DNA from: Eleginops maclovinus
Taxonomy: Eukaryota; Chordata; Actinopteri; Perciformes; Eleginopidae
Assembly: GCF_036324505.1 (NCBI RefSeq)
Contig: NC_086360.1
Span: forward strand, 5,774,546 to 5,838,545
Length of the DNA stretch: 64,000 nt
Direction: 5' to 3'
Shown here: positions 10,288 to 21,828 of the stretch, piece after piece
Numbering within the stretch: the stretch's first letter is position 1
How the letters are laid out: each line of letters begins with the position of its first letter
Position numbers and translations under genes: made by a program
Notes under the pieces: model-generated
Database searches by the model: none
What the model was told of the DNA's origin: nothing
The model's input: the letters and a program-made list of their open reading frames with translations, nothing else

Positions 10288-13200
10288 CTGTGAAACACAC
10301 AGCAAAGCTCAACACATGTCAATAACATGTACATTTAATGTTGAACTGCAGTTTCTCTGCCTTGCATGCAGACAGGGTCGTCAAAAATGTTATTCTCACA
10401 CAAATACAATTATTTTATTTTATTTAAATGCAAATAAAAATAAGTCTTACATATTCCATCATGCTCCCTAAGTGATGTTGATTCTGAGCTGTACTTATCC
10501 GGCTAAACACACATTTTCATTCATAATAGTACAGGGCTCAACATAACGCTCCCCCATGTAAAGTCTGTGTATGGGCAAATAAATATGATCTATATTAGGG
10601 AAGTCCCTATCCAATCTCGAAGACAATGGTGGAAGAAGTGCCCAGATTTTACCCTTAAAAGAAGATATACTACTAAAACCAAAAAGACTGTTACAAGTAA
10701 AAGTCTTGCATTGGAAAAATGTAATAATTACAAATGCAAAATTATTGGCATCAAAATAAACTTATTTACCCAAGCTAGAAGTACTAATATGCACAGTGGT
10801 CCATTTGAGAACCATATACAGTGGGGCAAAAAAGTATTTAGTCAGCCACCAATTGTGCAAGTTCTCCCATTTAAAAAGATGAGAGAGGCCTGTAATTTTT
10901 ATCATAGGTACACTTCAACTATGAGAGAAAATCACATTGTAGGATTTTTAAAGAATTTATTTTCAAATTATTGTGGAAAATAAGTATTTGGTCAATAACA
11001 AAAGTTCATCTCAATACTTTGTTATATACCCTTTGTTGGCAATGACAGAGGTCAAACGTTTTCTGTAAGTCTTCACAAGGTTTTCACACACTGTTGCTGG
11101 TATTTTGGCCCATTCCTCCATGCAGATCTCCTCTAAAGCAGTGATGTTTTGGGGCTGTCGCTGGGCAACACGGACTTTCAACTCCCTCCAAAGATTTTCT
11201 ATGGGGTTGAGATCTGGAGACTGGCTAGGCCACTCCAGGACCTTGAAATGCTTCTTACGAAGCCACTCCTTCGTTGCCCTGGCGGTGTGTTTGGGATCAT
11301 TGTCATGCTGAAAGACCCAGCCACGCTTCATCTTCAGTGCCCTTGCTGATGGAAGGAGGTTTTCACTCAAAATCTCACGATACATGGCCCCATTCATTCT
11401 TTCCTTTACACGGATCAGTCGTCCTGGTCCCTTTGCAGAAAAACAGCCCCAAAGCATGATGTTTCCACCCCCATGCTTCACAGTAGGTATGGTGTTCTTT
11501 GGATGCAACTCTGCATTCTTTCTCCTCCAAACACGACGAGTTGAGTTTTTACCAAAAAGTTCTATTTTGGTTTCATCTGACCATATGATATTCTCCCAAT
11601 CCTCTTCTGGATCATCCAAATGCCCTCTAGCAAACTTCAGACGGGCCTGGACATGTACTGGCTTAAGCAGGGGGACACGTCTGGAACTGCAGGATTCAAG
11701 TCCCTGGCGGCGTAGTGTGTTACTGATGGTAGCCTCTGTTACTTTGGTCCCAGCTCTCTGCAGGTCATTCACTAGGTCCCCCCGTGTGGTTCTGGGATTT
11801 TTGCTCACCGTTCTGGTGATCATTTTGACCCCACGGAGTGAGATCTTGCGTGGAGCCCCAGATCGAGGGAGATTAGCAGTGGTCTTGTATGTCTTCCATT
11901 TTCTAATAATTGCTCCCACAGTTGATTTCTTCACACCAAGCTGCTTACCTATTGCAGATTCAGTTTTCCCAGCCTGGTGCAGGTCTACAATTTAGTCTCT
12001 GGTCTCCTTTGACAGCTCTTTGGTCTTGGCCATAGTGGAGTTTGGAGTATGACTGTTTGAGGTTGTGGACAGGTGTGTTTTATACTGATAACGAGTTCAA
12101 AAAGGTGCCATTAATACAGGTAATGAGTGGAGGACAGAGGAGCCTCTTAAAGAAGAAGTTACAGGTCTGTGAGAGCCAGAAATCTTGCTTGTTTGTAGGT
12201 GACCAAATACTTATTTTACCGAAGAATTTACCAATTAATTCATTAAAAATCCTACAATGTGATTTCCTGGATATTTTTTTCTCATTCTGTCTCTCATAGT
12301 TGAGGTATACCTATGATAAAAATTACAGGCCTCTCTCATCTTTTTAAATGGGAGAACTTGCACAATTGGTGGCTGACTAAATACTTTTTTGCCCCACTGT
12401 ATATTAATTATATTACTGAATTATGATTATTATATGATATGGATGGATGGATTTGTAATACTTTATATTCATTTTTTCTCTCATGTGTTTTCTCAATTGT
12501 TATCATTATCATACTGTTGTACATATAGCGATGAAACATTTGCCTTTATTTCCACAAGAATAAATGGCATTTCCTGTGTAATCATAATACAACCATCACA
12601 ACTCTAGCATTTGTAGCAGGAGTAGCAAAACTAAACTTACTTTTATTTCCTAGTAGTACATTGTAGAACAAACAAAAGGAGTATTACCTGCATGATCTCA
12701 ACTATAGCCACCAGATCAGCCAGAGAGATTTTGTCGCCAACTATGAATGGTTTGTTCTGCAGGAACTTGTCCTCCAGCATTTGAAGTGACTGATTCAGAT
12801 CCTGCACAGCAGCGTCCATCTTCTCTTTCGGGACCTCAGAGCCCATGATGACAGGAAACAGAGCCTGCGAAGGTCAATGACACTTTGGTTACAACAGAAG
12901 CAGTCCATAGAGAGGGGAAGTCCTCCTGCCCATTTCCATTGGACCAACATGGGATCTAATTTTAGAAAAGATACAAAAATTATGGTAGGCAACAGAGGGA
13001 AAAAAAAAAAAAGTGATCGTGTTTAAAATGCGCCATAAATTACACATATGAAGCTTGTCAATAAAAACATGTGGATGAGAAAGAATACACATCCTAAAGT
13101 CACTTAATAGATAACTTTTTTTTCTACCGAAAGCTAAGATTCTTGTGTCATTAGAAACCGTTACATTTGTATTTTTTCATAGACTTCTATACAATCTGCC

Positions 13201-16200
13201 ATCTTTCGAGTCCAGTGGAGTCGCCCCCTGCTGGAAATCAGAGAAAATGTTTAAGCAATCCGCATCGGTTTCAGTTTTGCAACCCTGCAGGCGCTGCTTT
13301 GTTGAACAAGGCCTGGTGACTAATAATGTGCGTGACTAGAGTTGTAGTTTACTGAGAAGTTTTACACAGAACTTATATGTACTATGACAAACTGTAAATT
13401 TCCTGACTTGCAAAATTATCTTTAAATTGACACACATCATATGTGTAAGTCACACCCTAAATAAGGTCTAATGGAGTGCTAAAAGGTGACAGACTTTTGC
13501 TATCTCTGTAGTACTGGCAGTTGTCATTTCAATAGGACTGTACTATACTATATGTCTCAAATTAATTTGTCCATCATCACAACTATTTGATGGATTGGCA
13601 TGAAATTTGGTATATTCATGTCACTCTTAGGCTAAATTGTGACTTTGATTAATCCTTAAATGCCATCATCACATCAACATTTTATATATTTGGTTTATCA
13701 ACAAGGTGCTAAACTAGTAGCAGTTCCAAGTTAAATATAATTTGTTATCATGCTAAAAAGCTAGGGCGAAGATGGTGAACTTTGTAACGATTATAGCCTG
13801 CTCAACATCAACATAATCATTGTCGTTTTGAGCCTTTGAGCATGCTGATGTTAGCATTTAACTCAAAACAACAATACCTCACAGAGATGCTAGCATGACT
13901 GTTGATTTGTCTTGTTAAAGCATGATCAAAAATGGGCTAAACAAATAAGGGCCATACATTTATACACTTTGTAAGTACATATTTATTATACATTAACTAC
14001 ACTCAAATGTACTTTTAATTGTCAGATAGGGTAGTCAAATATTATGTAATTACTTTTCTGTGCTCGGAAGGGCCCAAAATAAACAAAGCCATGTTTGAAT
14101 TTCTGTAATGTGTTTACACAAGTTGTCAAGTGAGGATACAGCACTGGGTTGATCAGGGACTCGTACCCTGAGCAGGAAGACCTTGGACCCTTGAGCTCTG
14201 AGGTTCATGTGCTGCCAGGACAGGTATTCATTAACACAAGCCCGCTGCTGCAGGTCAGCTGGATACCAGTGATCTGCCACTGACGATGAATGTTTCTGCA
14301 GCATGTACTTCAGGATCGCAACGCTGCAACACAAACAGCATGACGAAAACATTAGGAACAAATTCTTGTTTTAAAGTACATTTTGTAAAAGTGTTTCAGC
14401 TCATTGCTTTTGATCTGCATTGAAAATACAATCCAATGGTAAGGTAATATCAATATATTTCTTGTTAATAAGACCGAAAGGTGCTAGCAGACAAACTGCT
14501 TTACTGCATATTCATTTATTACTCAAGGGGTAAAGATGACAAATTGGACTTTTTGGGGGTTTCCTTTTCTCTATTGTATTGTATAGGTTGTTGTGCATGT
14601 CAATGGTCTGCAAAGGCTTAAAGTTCACTCCCACCTCGCTCCAACACATTTTACGTGATAGGCTAACCCTTAACCCTGACCCTTATCCTGACCCATTCAC
14701 AACAGAGCTGGCCAGCTGACCAATCAGATCAGACTTTGCTCTGCTTTCAGACAGAGGGTGAAAAGAGGTGCTTCAGCACAGGATGTATGATACAAATAGA
14801 GATCTTTTTTTACATCAAAGCATGTTAACATGTCACAGTAGAGGCACTAAATACAAATATTAACCTGAAAATGAGAATAATGGGGCCCTTTTAAAGGTCC
14901 AGATGCAGACCTTAGTCCCTGTCTGCCTTCCTGTTTGTGAAGCTAAAACTTTTCACTCTTGTTTTTAAAATAGACATTACAGGCAATCAAACCTAATCTT
15001 GAAAAACCAGTCAATTTATATTCTGTCTTTTAGAGGCAGACAAACTAAATTTAAATCCCTCAGTCTCACAATACATTTCCATTCATCAATAATTAAGAAA
15101 GAAAATAAATCAACTATACAATATACTAGAGTATACACATTTAAGATGGTTTGCTCATTTAAATCTATTGTTTATAATAAGAGTAAATATGAAGGTTACA
15201 TTTCAAGCTTGTTATAGAAACAAGTAATTGGGCTTTTTTTTTATTATCAACTAAGATTTGTTAGAAAATGTTTTACTTTCTAAATGACTGAATTTATTTG
15301 AAATTGTGCTCATTAATATATGTTAACATATATATTTGAGAAGTACAATATAAGACAAGCAAAAGCTTAATTTGTGGGCCATATTCCATTATACTTTCAG
15401 AATTTGCTGAGGGCCGATTCAAAATGGCCTGCAGGCCACATTTGGCCCCCGGGCCGTAGTTTGGACACCCCTGCTCTAGAGTCTGTGAAGCCTTATGCAC
15501 CAGTGAATAACATATAGTTGTTGAATTTCCATAAATGCAGTGGTGGAAAAAGTATTTTAGTGGTAGTACGAAAGTAGAACCAGTAAAATGTACTTTGTGT
15601 TTCAAAGGCAAGTGTGTTTAATAAACATAGTAGAGAGTAAAAAGTACAATACTTGCCTTTAAAATGGAATGGAGGAAAAGCATGTTTAGCATTAAATTAT
15701 AATACTCAAGTTAAGTCCAAGTATGTAAAAATAGTTTTTAAGTACAATACTTGAGTAAACTTATTCGATTACACCTGAAAAAGTTCTGAAAACTCAAAAA
15801 ATGAAGGCAATTGATTTTAATTGTTTGAAGTTGGTTAACTTAATAAATGTTATGCATCAACCGCTGCAAATAAAGAGGCACTTCCACCTTTTCTGCACAT
15901 TTGTGGTGTGTTCCTGAGAGTCGTTACTGCCATCAGACGCATGAGCAAAATAAACAGTACAGTAAAATTGATACTTTAAGTAGTTTTTACTTAATCCGTA
16001 AAATAGTTCAAGTAAATCAAAAACTATCAGTTAAAATTATCTCAAAAACTATGAAAATATTGCAGGAATGTTGACTAAATATTCGTTTTAATTCATTTCA
16101 ACGTTCCACCGGCCACTATTTCCGCTACTGGGGATGTTAAGATAATTATAGGAGAGAGCTAGAAATGTTCCTGTTGAATATTTTCACATCAAACTAAAAC

Positions 16201-18010
16201 AAACACATCTTTAAAATACATTTTAAAACATCACAACTTTCTTGCAGGTGTCACAATATAAAAAGATCGATCAAACTCGGCCATTAACACCAGCTTTCAA
16301 AATCAAATTGGTGGCTAAAAGGAAGTCAGCCCTTAACCTATTGTCATACTGTACCTTTCCGTCAGAACGAAGCTTCCATCCTTCATGACAGGAACCTTCC
16401 TCATGATGTTAATTTTTCCAAACTCCTCGCTATACTGATGACCTGAGAGAAAATCACACAAATCAGAATCACAGATGTGTTTGAATAAAGACAACTTTTA
16501 AGCCAGAAAGATAAAAATAATAGATGCACGCAAGGGTTCTTCCACCATTTGGCAAAGAAGGGGAAAATGAAAAAAAGGATGGTGTTTTTTTAACCTTCCC
16601 AACAGCTCTTCCTCCTTAATGCTTTCAAACGCTTCTCTTTCCTTTTTTGTCTTTCCTGTCACGTCTCTGTTATACTCGATCACCTCAGGGACCGAGGAAT
16701 GTTTTGTCTGGATGCTTTGACCTTTCACCCTCGACGTCCCACTCACTGTTTGCTTGCTTAAGTGGGTTATCTAGGAGTTATCGCACCTCTTCTACTTCTC
16801 GCTGGTTGGTCAGCTTTCTGGGTGAAATCAGACCCGGGGTCCAGGATTTTGGCTTTCAGACGAGTATTCAGCATTATTATTGTCATTGTGTAGGCCATGG
16901 ATGTTTATTAAGAGAACATGTAGGCCCAGATATATTATAAATGTAAGCTGATGTGTAGAAAATAAACGGAATATGTGTGAATGAGAGATAGTTGTACAAT
17001 AACAGCATGTCAGGAAAAGACAAGATAGTAAGAGGTCATTTTTTTAATCCAAAACTGGGACATTTTTTAACAGAGGTCTCTGAACTAACTCTGTGAGTCT
17101 GTTGGTCAGCCCTGAGTGACACAGGCAGAAGAGTAGATATGGTAGAGTTTTAATATTTTTTCATCACGGTTTATCATTTTTATCTTCAAAATGTTACACA
17201 TGTACTTTCCCCAATGGGTGAGACATTTTCTTTGCATGTAAATGAGTAGCCAGAACATCTACAAAAATCATTAAAGTAGAGCTTGTTTATAAAAAAAATT
17301 CTCAGGCATGAATCCCCATATGTATGTTGTTACTAATACATCGCTTTGCTGGGTAGACACTGGGTCAACATATTGCGTTTTTAGTTCTTAAATGCGAAAA
17401 CCCTTTAACTATCTTGTTTTCAGGTCGGTGAAATTCAACATCTTACGTATAGCAAAGTAGATATGGTTGTAATGAATCAGCAACATCAGAAGTAAATGAT
17501 TTCCACCATGGGCCCGCCCTTGCAAATCCAATGCAGACCCATGGATTGAAGTCTGCCGACGGGGCTGGGTGGAATGTAGCAATGTAAACTAATAGGAGTT
17601 TTTTTTTTAATGTTAATGTTTACAGATCAAGTTCAAGGCCGGCAGGACGTTCAACTCCCGACAGCAAAAGTGTAAAAAGTCACAAAGAGAAAGAAATGGA
17701 CTACAAACATGACATGTGCCTTTATCTGACTCAGGCCATTAAACTCTGCAAACTCTACCAACATAGGGGATCCTTGTGCATATTAACAAATTAAGGAATA
17801 AGATATTTGAAGTCGAAACTATAAACTACTTGCACACATATAAAGTGGAATTGCAAGCACTCAAAAAGTCTCGTCCCTGTGTCTGTGTGGCGATGTGAGA
17901 TTACCTGCAGAGAGTTCGACCAACTTAAACTCAAAGGGAATCCCGACCGCTTTGGCAAACAGGAAGACGGAGCGGCAGGGCTGGGAGTGCAGGTCGAGGT
18001 AGAGTTCCAT
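10087..18010 (-). CDS. gstt1: Glutathione S-transferase theta, complete five-exon gene
   Basis: Cytosolic theta-class GST, which conjugates glutathione to electrophiles and halogenated alkanes. Five exons (106, 88, 157, 177 and 201 nt) join in frame to 242 codons plus stop, close to the usual 240 aa. The thioredoxin-like domain opens [14 protein letters not shown] with the catalytic serine at residue 9 (Ser11 of human GSTT1). The glutathione site follows as RKVPVMKDG and LTES (E64, S65). The all-helical domain has [41 protein letters not shown] and LFEGRPKL. The start could be either of two adjacent ATGs (18013 or 18010); I chose the second, which is followed by G and matches the family start. 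Intron 4 holds a Tc1-like transposon on the same strand. The last residues differ from the mammalian C-terminus. It could equally be a fish gstt paralogue. Confidence 0.93.
10819..12399 (-). mobile_element. Tc1-like DNA transposon in gstt1 intron 4
   Basis: A 1581-bp element flanked by TA on both sides (10817-10818 and 12400-12401). Terminal inverted repeats begin CAGTGGGGCAAAAAAGTATT and match at almost every position for about 110 bp. The left repeat lacks about 25 bp that the right repeat has just inside this block. Inner segments around aaataagtatttggtca are also inverted copies, as in Tc1 elements with long repeats. One transposase gene lies between them. The element sits in an intron on the same strand as gstt1. 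Confidence 0.95.
11011..12033 (-). pseudogene. Tc1-like transposase with one early stop
   Basis: Cut-and-paste DDE transposase, about 340 codons. Reading from the ATG at 12031-12033 gives [13 protein letters not shown] then TAA at the 14th codon, in the usual place of a lysine, after which the frame is open to the stop at 11011. Visible parts are the N-terminal helix-turn-helix ([19 protein letters not shown], then GAPRKIS) and the catalytic triad: first Asp in [11 protein letters not shown], second Asp in [11 protein letters not shown], Glu in [10 protein letters not shown] (34 residues after the second Asp, DD34E). A product from the internal ATG at 11934 would lack the first part of the DNA-binding domain. 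Only this stop was found. Confidence 0.93.
12688..12864 (-). CDS. gstt1: gstt1 exon 4
   Basis: 177 nt (59 codons) encoding [28 protein letters not shown] and [10 protein letters not shown]. Acceptor cgcag|gctc, donor cag|gtaata. Confidence 0.94.
13165..13232 (+). repeat. Short fish repeat fragment
   Basis: Block with ttttttcatagacttctata, caatctg and agtggagtcgccccctgctgg. Related blocks occur at about 54910-54965 and 55225-55280. Lies in gstt1 intron 3. Confidence 0.5.
14167..14323 (-). CDS. gstt1: gstt1 exon 3
   Basis: 157 nt encoding [32 protein letters not shown] and [12 protein letters not shown]. Acceptor ttgcag|cgttg, donor agg|gtacga. Confidence 0.94.
14545..14897 (+). repeat. Dispersed repeat R1, copy 4 (gstt1 intron 2)
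   Basis: Has gcatgtcaatggtctgcaa, caacacattttacgtgatag, accaatcagatcagactt, cagacagagggtgaaaagag, catgttaacatgtcacagta and a final ggggccctttt. The C-rich centre is shortened compared with copy 6. Confidence 0.7.
15355..15473 (-). repeat. Fragment of a hAT-type non-autonomous element
   Basis: On the minus strand it begins CAGGGGTGTCCAAACTACGG and runs through GGCCAAATGTGGCCTGCAGG. This is a terminus I know from widespread hAT-type short repeats. The other end is not clear. Confidence 0.55.
15539..15780 (+). repeat. Fish repeat with cagtggtggaaaaagta terminus
   Basis: Starts cagtggtggaaaaagtattt and contains repeated runs like aagtacaatacttgagtaa. The opposite terminus, ccaccactg, appears at 47916-47926 in another copy. 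It looks like a MITE. Confidence 0.5.
16355..16442 (-). CDS. gstt1: gstt1 exon 2
   Basis: 88 nt encoding [26 protein letters not shown]. Contains the cis-proline (VP) of the thioredoxin fold. Acceptor ctcag|gtcat, donor aag|gtacag. Confidence 0.94.
17905..18010 (-). CDS. gstt1: gstt1 exon 1
   Basis: Encodes residues 1-35 plus one base: the beta-alpha start of the GSH-binding domain with the catalytic Ser9. Donor gcag|gtaatc. Confidence 0.93.
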
Positions 18011-18397
18011 CATGTCAGAGTCTGCTGGCTGCTGTGTGTTCAGTCCTCTCCCGCCGCGCCTGTTATCCTCGGTCCGGCAGGGACTCCGCCTCTCCTTGCT
18101 GTGAAACTCATTGATTTTTAAACAGTGGCGACAGTTCAAAGTAAGCAGGCGGTCAGGGTTGAGCGGTCCGACCTTTGGCCTCTGCTTTGCTCAACATTTT
18201 GTAAACATTGTGGAAATGATCACATTTTTATCTGCTCGGCGTTCCTCTTGTCTGTAATTAAGTGTCTCTCTTTGTAATGAGTTTACGGCAAATCACGGGG
18301 ATAAAAGATAAAGATAGAAATATTTTCTTGTAATGTGATGAGGCCTGCTTATGCTGATGTAATGGAAAGGGATCAAGGGCGGAATCAGAGGCACGTA

Positions 18398-18606
18398 AAA
18401 AACTGAAACGTTGACTTTAATTAAATGTATTTTGTCAACAGATTTCACACAACTGTATTAGGTTAGTTGAAAGCAATAATATTAAGTTGAACCTGTAATA
18501 ATTTGTATTTAATTGTAATATTACTGCTTTCAACTAACCTAGTAATACAGTTATATGAAATCTGTTGATATAATACATTTAATTTGAGTCAAAGTTTCGT
18601 TTTTTT
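18398..18606. repeat. Palindromic MITE, copy 1
   Basis: A long imperfect inverted repeat. Left arm has ctgaaacgttgactttaatt, aacagatttcacacaactgt and attaggttagttgaaagc; the right arm carries their complements in reverse order. The same element is at 51067-51289. No coding capacity. Confidence 0.7.
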
Positions 18607-18697
18607 TTAGCTTAAAACATTCTTATGTACACACCAAACATACATTTATGCAGTAGATAAAGAACTATATCAAAACAGTGTTTTAATTAAATCAAAG

Positions 18698-18847
18698 ACA
18701 CGCCGGTTTGCTATCCTGGCTCCTAAAAGGTGGAATGAGTTCCCAATTGACATCAGGACAGCGGAAACTCTGCAAATCTCCTGTTGCAAACTGAAAACAC
18801 ATCTGTTTCGATTGTATCTTGGAAATTCAATTCATTCATTCATTTAA
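18698..18847 (+). pseudogene. C-terminal fragment of a LINE reverse-transcriptase ORF
   Basis: About 49 codons ending in TAA. They read TRRFAILAPKRWNEFPIDIR, then LKTHLFRLYLG, the typical end of the ORF of L2/Rex-type non-LTR retrotransposons. A short (TGTAAA)n run at about 18875-18898 looks like the 3' tail. Everything upstream is missing, as expected of a 5'-truncated insertion. Confidence 0.65.
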
Positions 18848-19209
18848 AGCACTTTAAAAAGTATATTTAGGCTTTGTAAATGTAAATGTAAATGTAAAAT
18901 GGTATGAGTTGCCTGAAGTGAAAATATCTGCACTTTCCTTGTTGTCCGGAGTTTGATTCTCTATTTATTTATTTATCTTAATAGCTCTCACTATATAACA
19001 AAAATATATATTTCATTTCATCTTACTGTACAATATTTATCTTTACATTCTTTTCTTGTATATATCGTATTCTATTGACATGTATATACTTCTGCCTGCA
19101 CTATTTTATTGTTCTTATTTTTTCATTTTAATTTGTTTTATAGTTTTATGTCTTGTATAACTATGTTGCATTGTTGGAGGAACTTTACAGTTCCTACACT
19201 TTAGCTTAT

Positions 19210-21671
19210 CGTCACCTTCTTAAAATAATCGCTTAAGTCATTTTTTCAGATTGTTCAGGAAACACAAAAAACTGAACCATTTGTTGAATATATGATGTTT
19301 ACCAACAATTTTAATCAAAACAGTTATAACAACAGATGTCTATTGACATAAAAACAACAAGGTCAGTCAAACATGGAACATGACAGAATTAAATGACTTA
19401 GGCAAATTTTCGAACATGCCTTTGTGACTTAGGCAATTTTAAACCTTCTACTCTGTCAGGAATAAAGCACAACTAACAAACTAACTAAACATAATGCTGA
19501 GGAGGCATGTGCATTTCTTCACTTCTCCTTCCAGCTCTTCCTTGCTGGGTTCTTGACTGATGCCTATTAGTGTGGCAAATTGTCAAAGAAGTGATAACAC
19601 TCGACAGGCATGATGGGTTTCATTGACTGGACGTCCTGGAATTTTCTCTCCTTGATTGGCAGAGCACATGGAAACAATCGTATCCATACCATTGGCCCAT
19701 TTGGCACCTGTACCCTTTGCGGCAGTTCTTCCCACACAGAGGCTTCTGAGAAGGACAGTTTGAAATGGACCTTGCCTTCACTGCTAAACTGAAGAGCCCG
19801 CGTGCACAGTCGGGTCTCCAGCTTTTTTGCCTGGTCTGATGCTACAGAAGTAGGATCCATTCAGTTTCAGGAACTCATCGTGCTTGAGCACTTTCACATG
19901 GTAAGGTGATGGCCTGATTCTTGCAGTCTGGAATATAATGACATAGTCTCTTGGGGTGAAGATATCTGCAACTATTTTGCGTTCAATAGTACTATGCATG
20001 CTGTCACACTCCATTTGTGTATGACCTGCAACAAGGTATTTCTGTGTTATTAGTACCCCATATTTCCTTGCAAGCTCAGAGTATGTATTCGCCACACATG
20101 CATTGCGATTCTGATAACCGCAACCGTCGCTCCACACTATGATCTCCTTGAGTTCTGGATGGCCTTTGATCACACCTTCAAAATGATGATACTGAAGATG
20201 TGCAAATACCCCGCTACACAGGTCACCTTCTGATTCGTCCCAAACATAGCAGTAGCCTTCCTTTGATCTCAAGTTGAAAGGGTAAAGTTATGGACCTGCA
20301 GTTTTGTTCTGTAATACAGGCTGCTGGCTTGGGTTTTTGGACACAGTAGCACAGCTTGCAAGTCCATTGTCCAAACGGACTTCTCTTCATTAGCACAATC
20401 CTTGTCGCAGGATTTCTCTTGCCTCGCTTCATCCTTCTTGGTGACATGTGCGTCATATTCAGCCTTACTGATATTCCCATGTTTGAATGAAACACAAACA
20501 TCACACTGATCTTTTCTTGGAATAAATACGGAACATTTCTCCTCATGGAACACAGCTGTGAAATATTGGACTCCAACAGCCCTCACTCCAGCAGTTGCAG
20601 CTGCCTGTTGATATTCATGATGTAGTTGGGAGATGGCTGTGCCTGGTTAAAGGAACTTCTTGTCTTGGTAGGTAGCTGTGCTTCTGCAGTAGTGTGAATC
20701 AACACTGGGCAGGTCCCTCAACCAGTTCTTAATGAAATCCTTGACATCAGGTTCAACCTTTGTCTGCTTGCCACTCTTAGGTCCAGATTTAGACGGCGCT
20801 GCTGCTTGTTTTTCAGGGTCGATGGAGTCGTTCAGCCATTTTGTAATGGTTCTTTCAGGGAGACCAAATGTAGAGGAAAAAAGTGCCTTGCACACTTTAA
20901 TACTTGTTCAATCCTCAAGCTTCAGTTGGTAGGACAATGATGAATTGCGTCGGGATGCCTCGGCAACTTTTTTTTGCTTTATGTTAACCTTTGTGACCAA
21001 AGTGGTGACGTATAACTGACGTTCTTCCCAGGTGTTCATTGCCCAAATCTTGTCAAATACCCACTGCCGCTGCTCTTCTGTAAGGACATGGCAGTCTCGA
21101 GTTGAGACTCGCTGACAGAACTTGGAGTTGCAGGGAAGACCCATAGCCTTTGCACTTATTTCTTTGCCACCTTTGCTCTTGTATGACATTCCTTTGAGAC
21201 GTTTCTGCTTGGATTCCTAGCTTTTTAGCTAGTTCCTAGCTTTTAGCTAGTTCCTAGCTTAACTGATTTGAACTAAAAAGACTGAATAAAAACATGAAAT
21301 ATTATGCAATATTTATAGCTTAGCGTATATTATAGTAAACATCTTCAACTACCAATATGGGAAGAGCCCTGAATCATGGAAATAACTTCAGCATCTTTGT
21401 AGAATTGTCTTCTTCTTGTATCAGCCACCATCTTGAAAAGCTTGTAAAACTGCCTAAGTCACATTGTCTTGTGACTTAGGCAAAATAACACTGCCTAAGT
21501 CACTCTCTTGACATAGGCAATTATACTAAAGGGATAGGATGGCATGATCTGTTTAACTGAGGATGTAGGCAATTTTACCAGAGATGGCCAGCATCATGAG
21601 GAGATGATTTAGGCAAAAAAAAATCATTTTTGTAAAGAAATGACTTAGGCAATTATTTTAAGAGGGTGACG
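19210..21671 (-). mobile_element. DNA transposon of uncertain superfamily, TTAT target duplication
   Basis: 2462 bp bounded by inverted termini CGTCACCYTCTTAAAATAA and flanked by TTAT at 19206-19209 and 21672-21675. Motifs of the type TGACTTAGGCA or its complement occur at least eight times near the two ends (for example 19394, 19425, 21451, 21472, 21492, 21641) and are probably transposase-binding subterminal repeats. A decayed minus-strand transposase gene fills 19567-21189. A 4-bp duplication and a protein with W.D.C..QN.N would suit a Sola2-like element, but I cannot confirm that from sequence alone. Confidence 0.8.
19567..21189 (-). pseudogene. Decayed transposase of the 19.2-21.7 kb element
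   Basis: Successive pieces in one order form a single protein. First, a Cys-containing N-terminal part (PCNSKFCQRVS, LTEEQRQWVFDKIW). After an in-frame TGA (about 20914) come VCKALFSSTFGLPERTITKW and a Lys/Ser-rich linker. After a TAA (about 20647) come a C..C motif in PRKDQCDVCVSFKHG and a DLQAVLLCP stretch. After a frameshift near 20270 come GYCYVWDESEGD and WSDGCGYQNRN, then QMECDSMHSTIER; a further frameshift near 19800 precedes the C-terminal part. Asp in MDLQ and in WSDG and Glu in QMECD or TIER are plausible DDE residues (inference). I recognise the protein type from many unnamed fish and arthropod predictions. Confidence 0.75.
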
Positions 21672-21675
21672 TTAT

Positions 21676-21791
21676 GTGCATATGACATTAAAACATTTGA
21701 ATCTTGAATGGTATTGTAAGTCTCTTTTGATAAAAGCTAAATGAAATGTTATGTAGTATTATATACATATATATATATATATATTATATAC

Positions 21792-21828
<37 letters not shown>

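Larger units (their letters stand above)
18011..19209. other. Region upstream of gstt1
   Basis: No host gene beyond the gstt1 5' UTR. It contains a palindromic MITE (about 18400-18602), the 3' end of a truncated LINE frame (18698-18847) and AT-rich sequence. The gstt1 promoter should lie just above 18013; a GC-rich patch (18040-18110) is present and no clear TATA box was seen. Confidence 0.6.

Noticed and set aside
11105..11995. Plus-strand open frames over the Tc1 element, including one of 203 codons
   Set aside because: Antisense shadows of the transposase gene.
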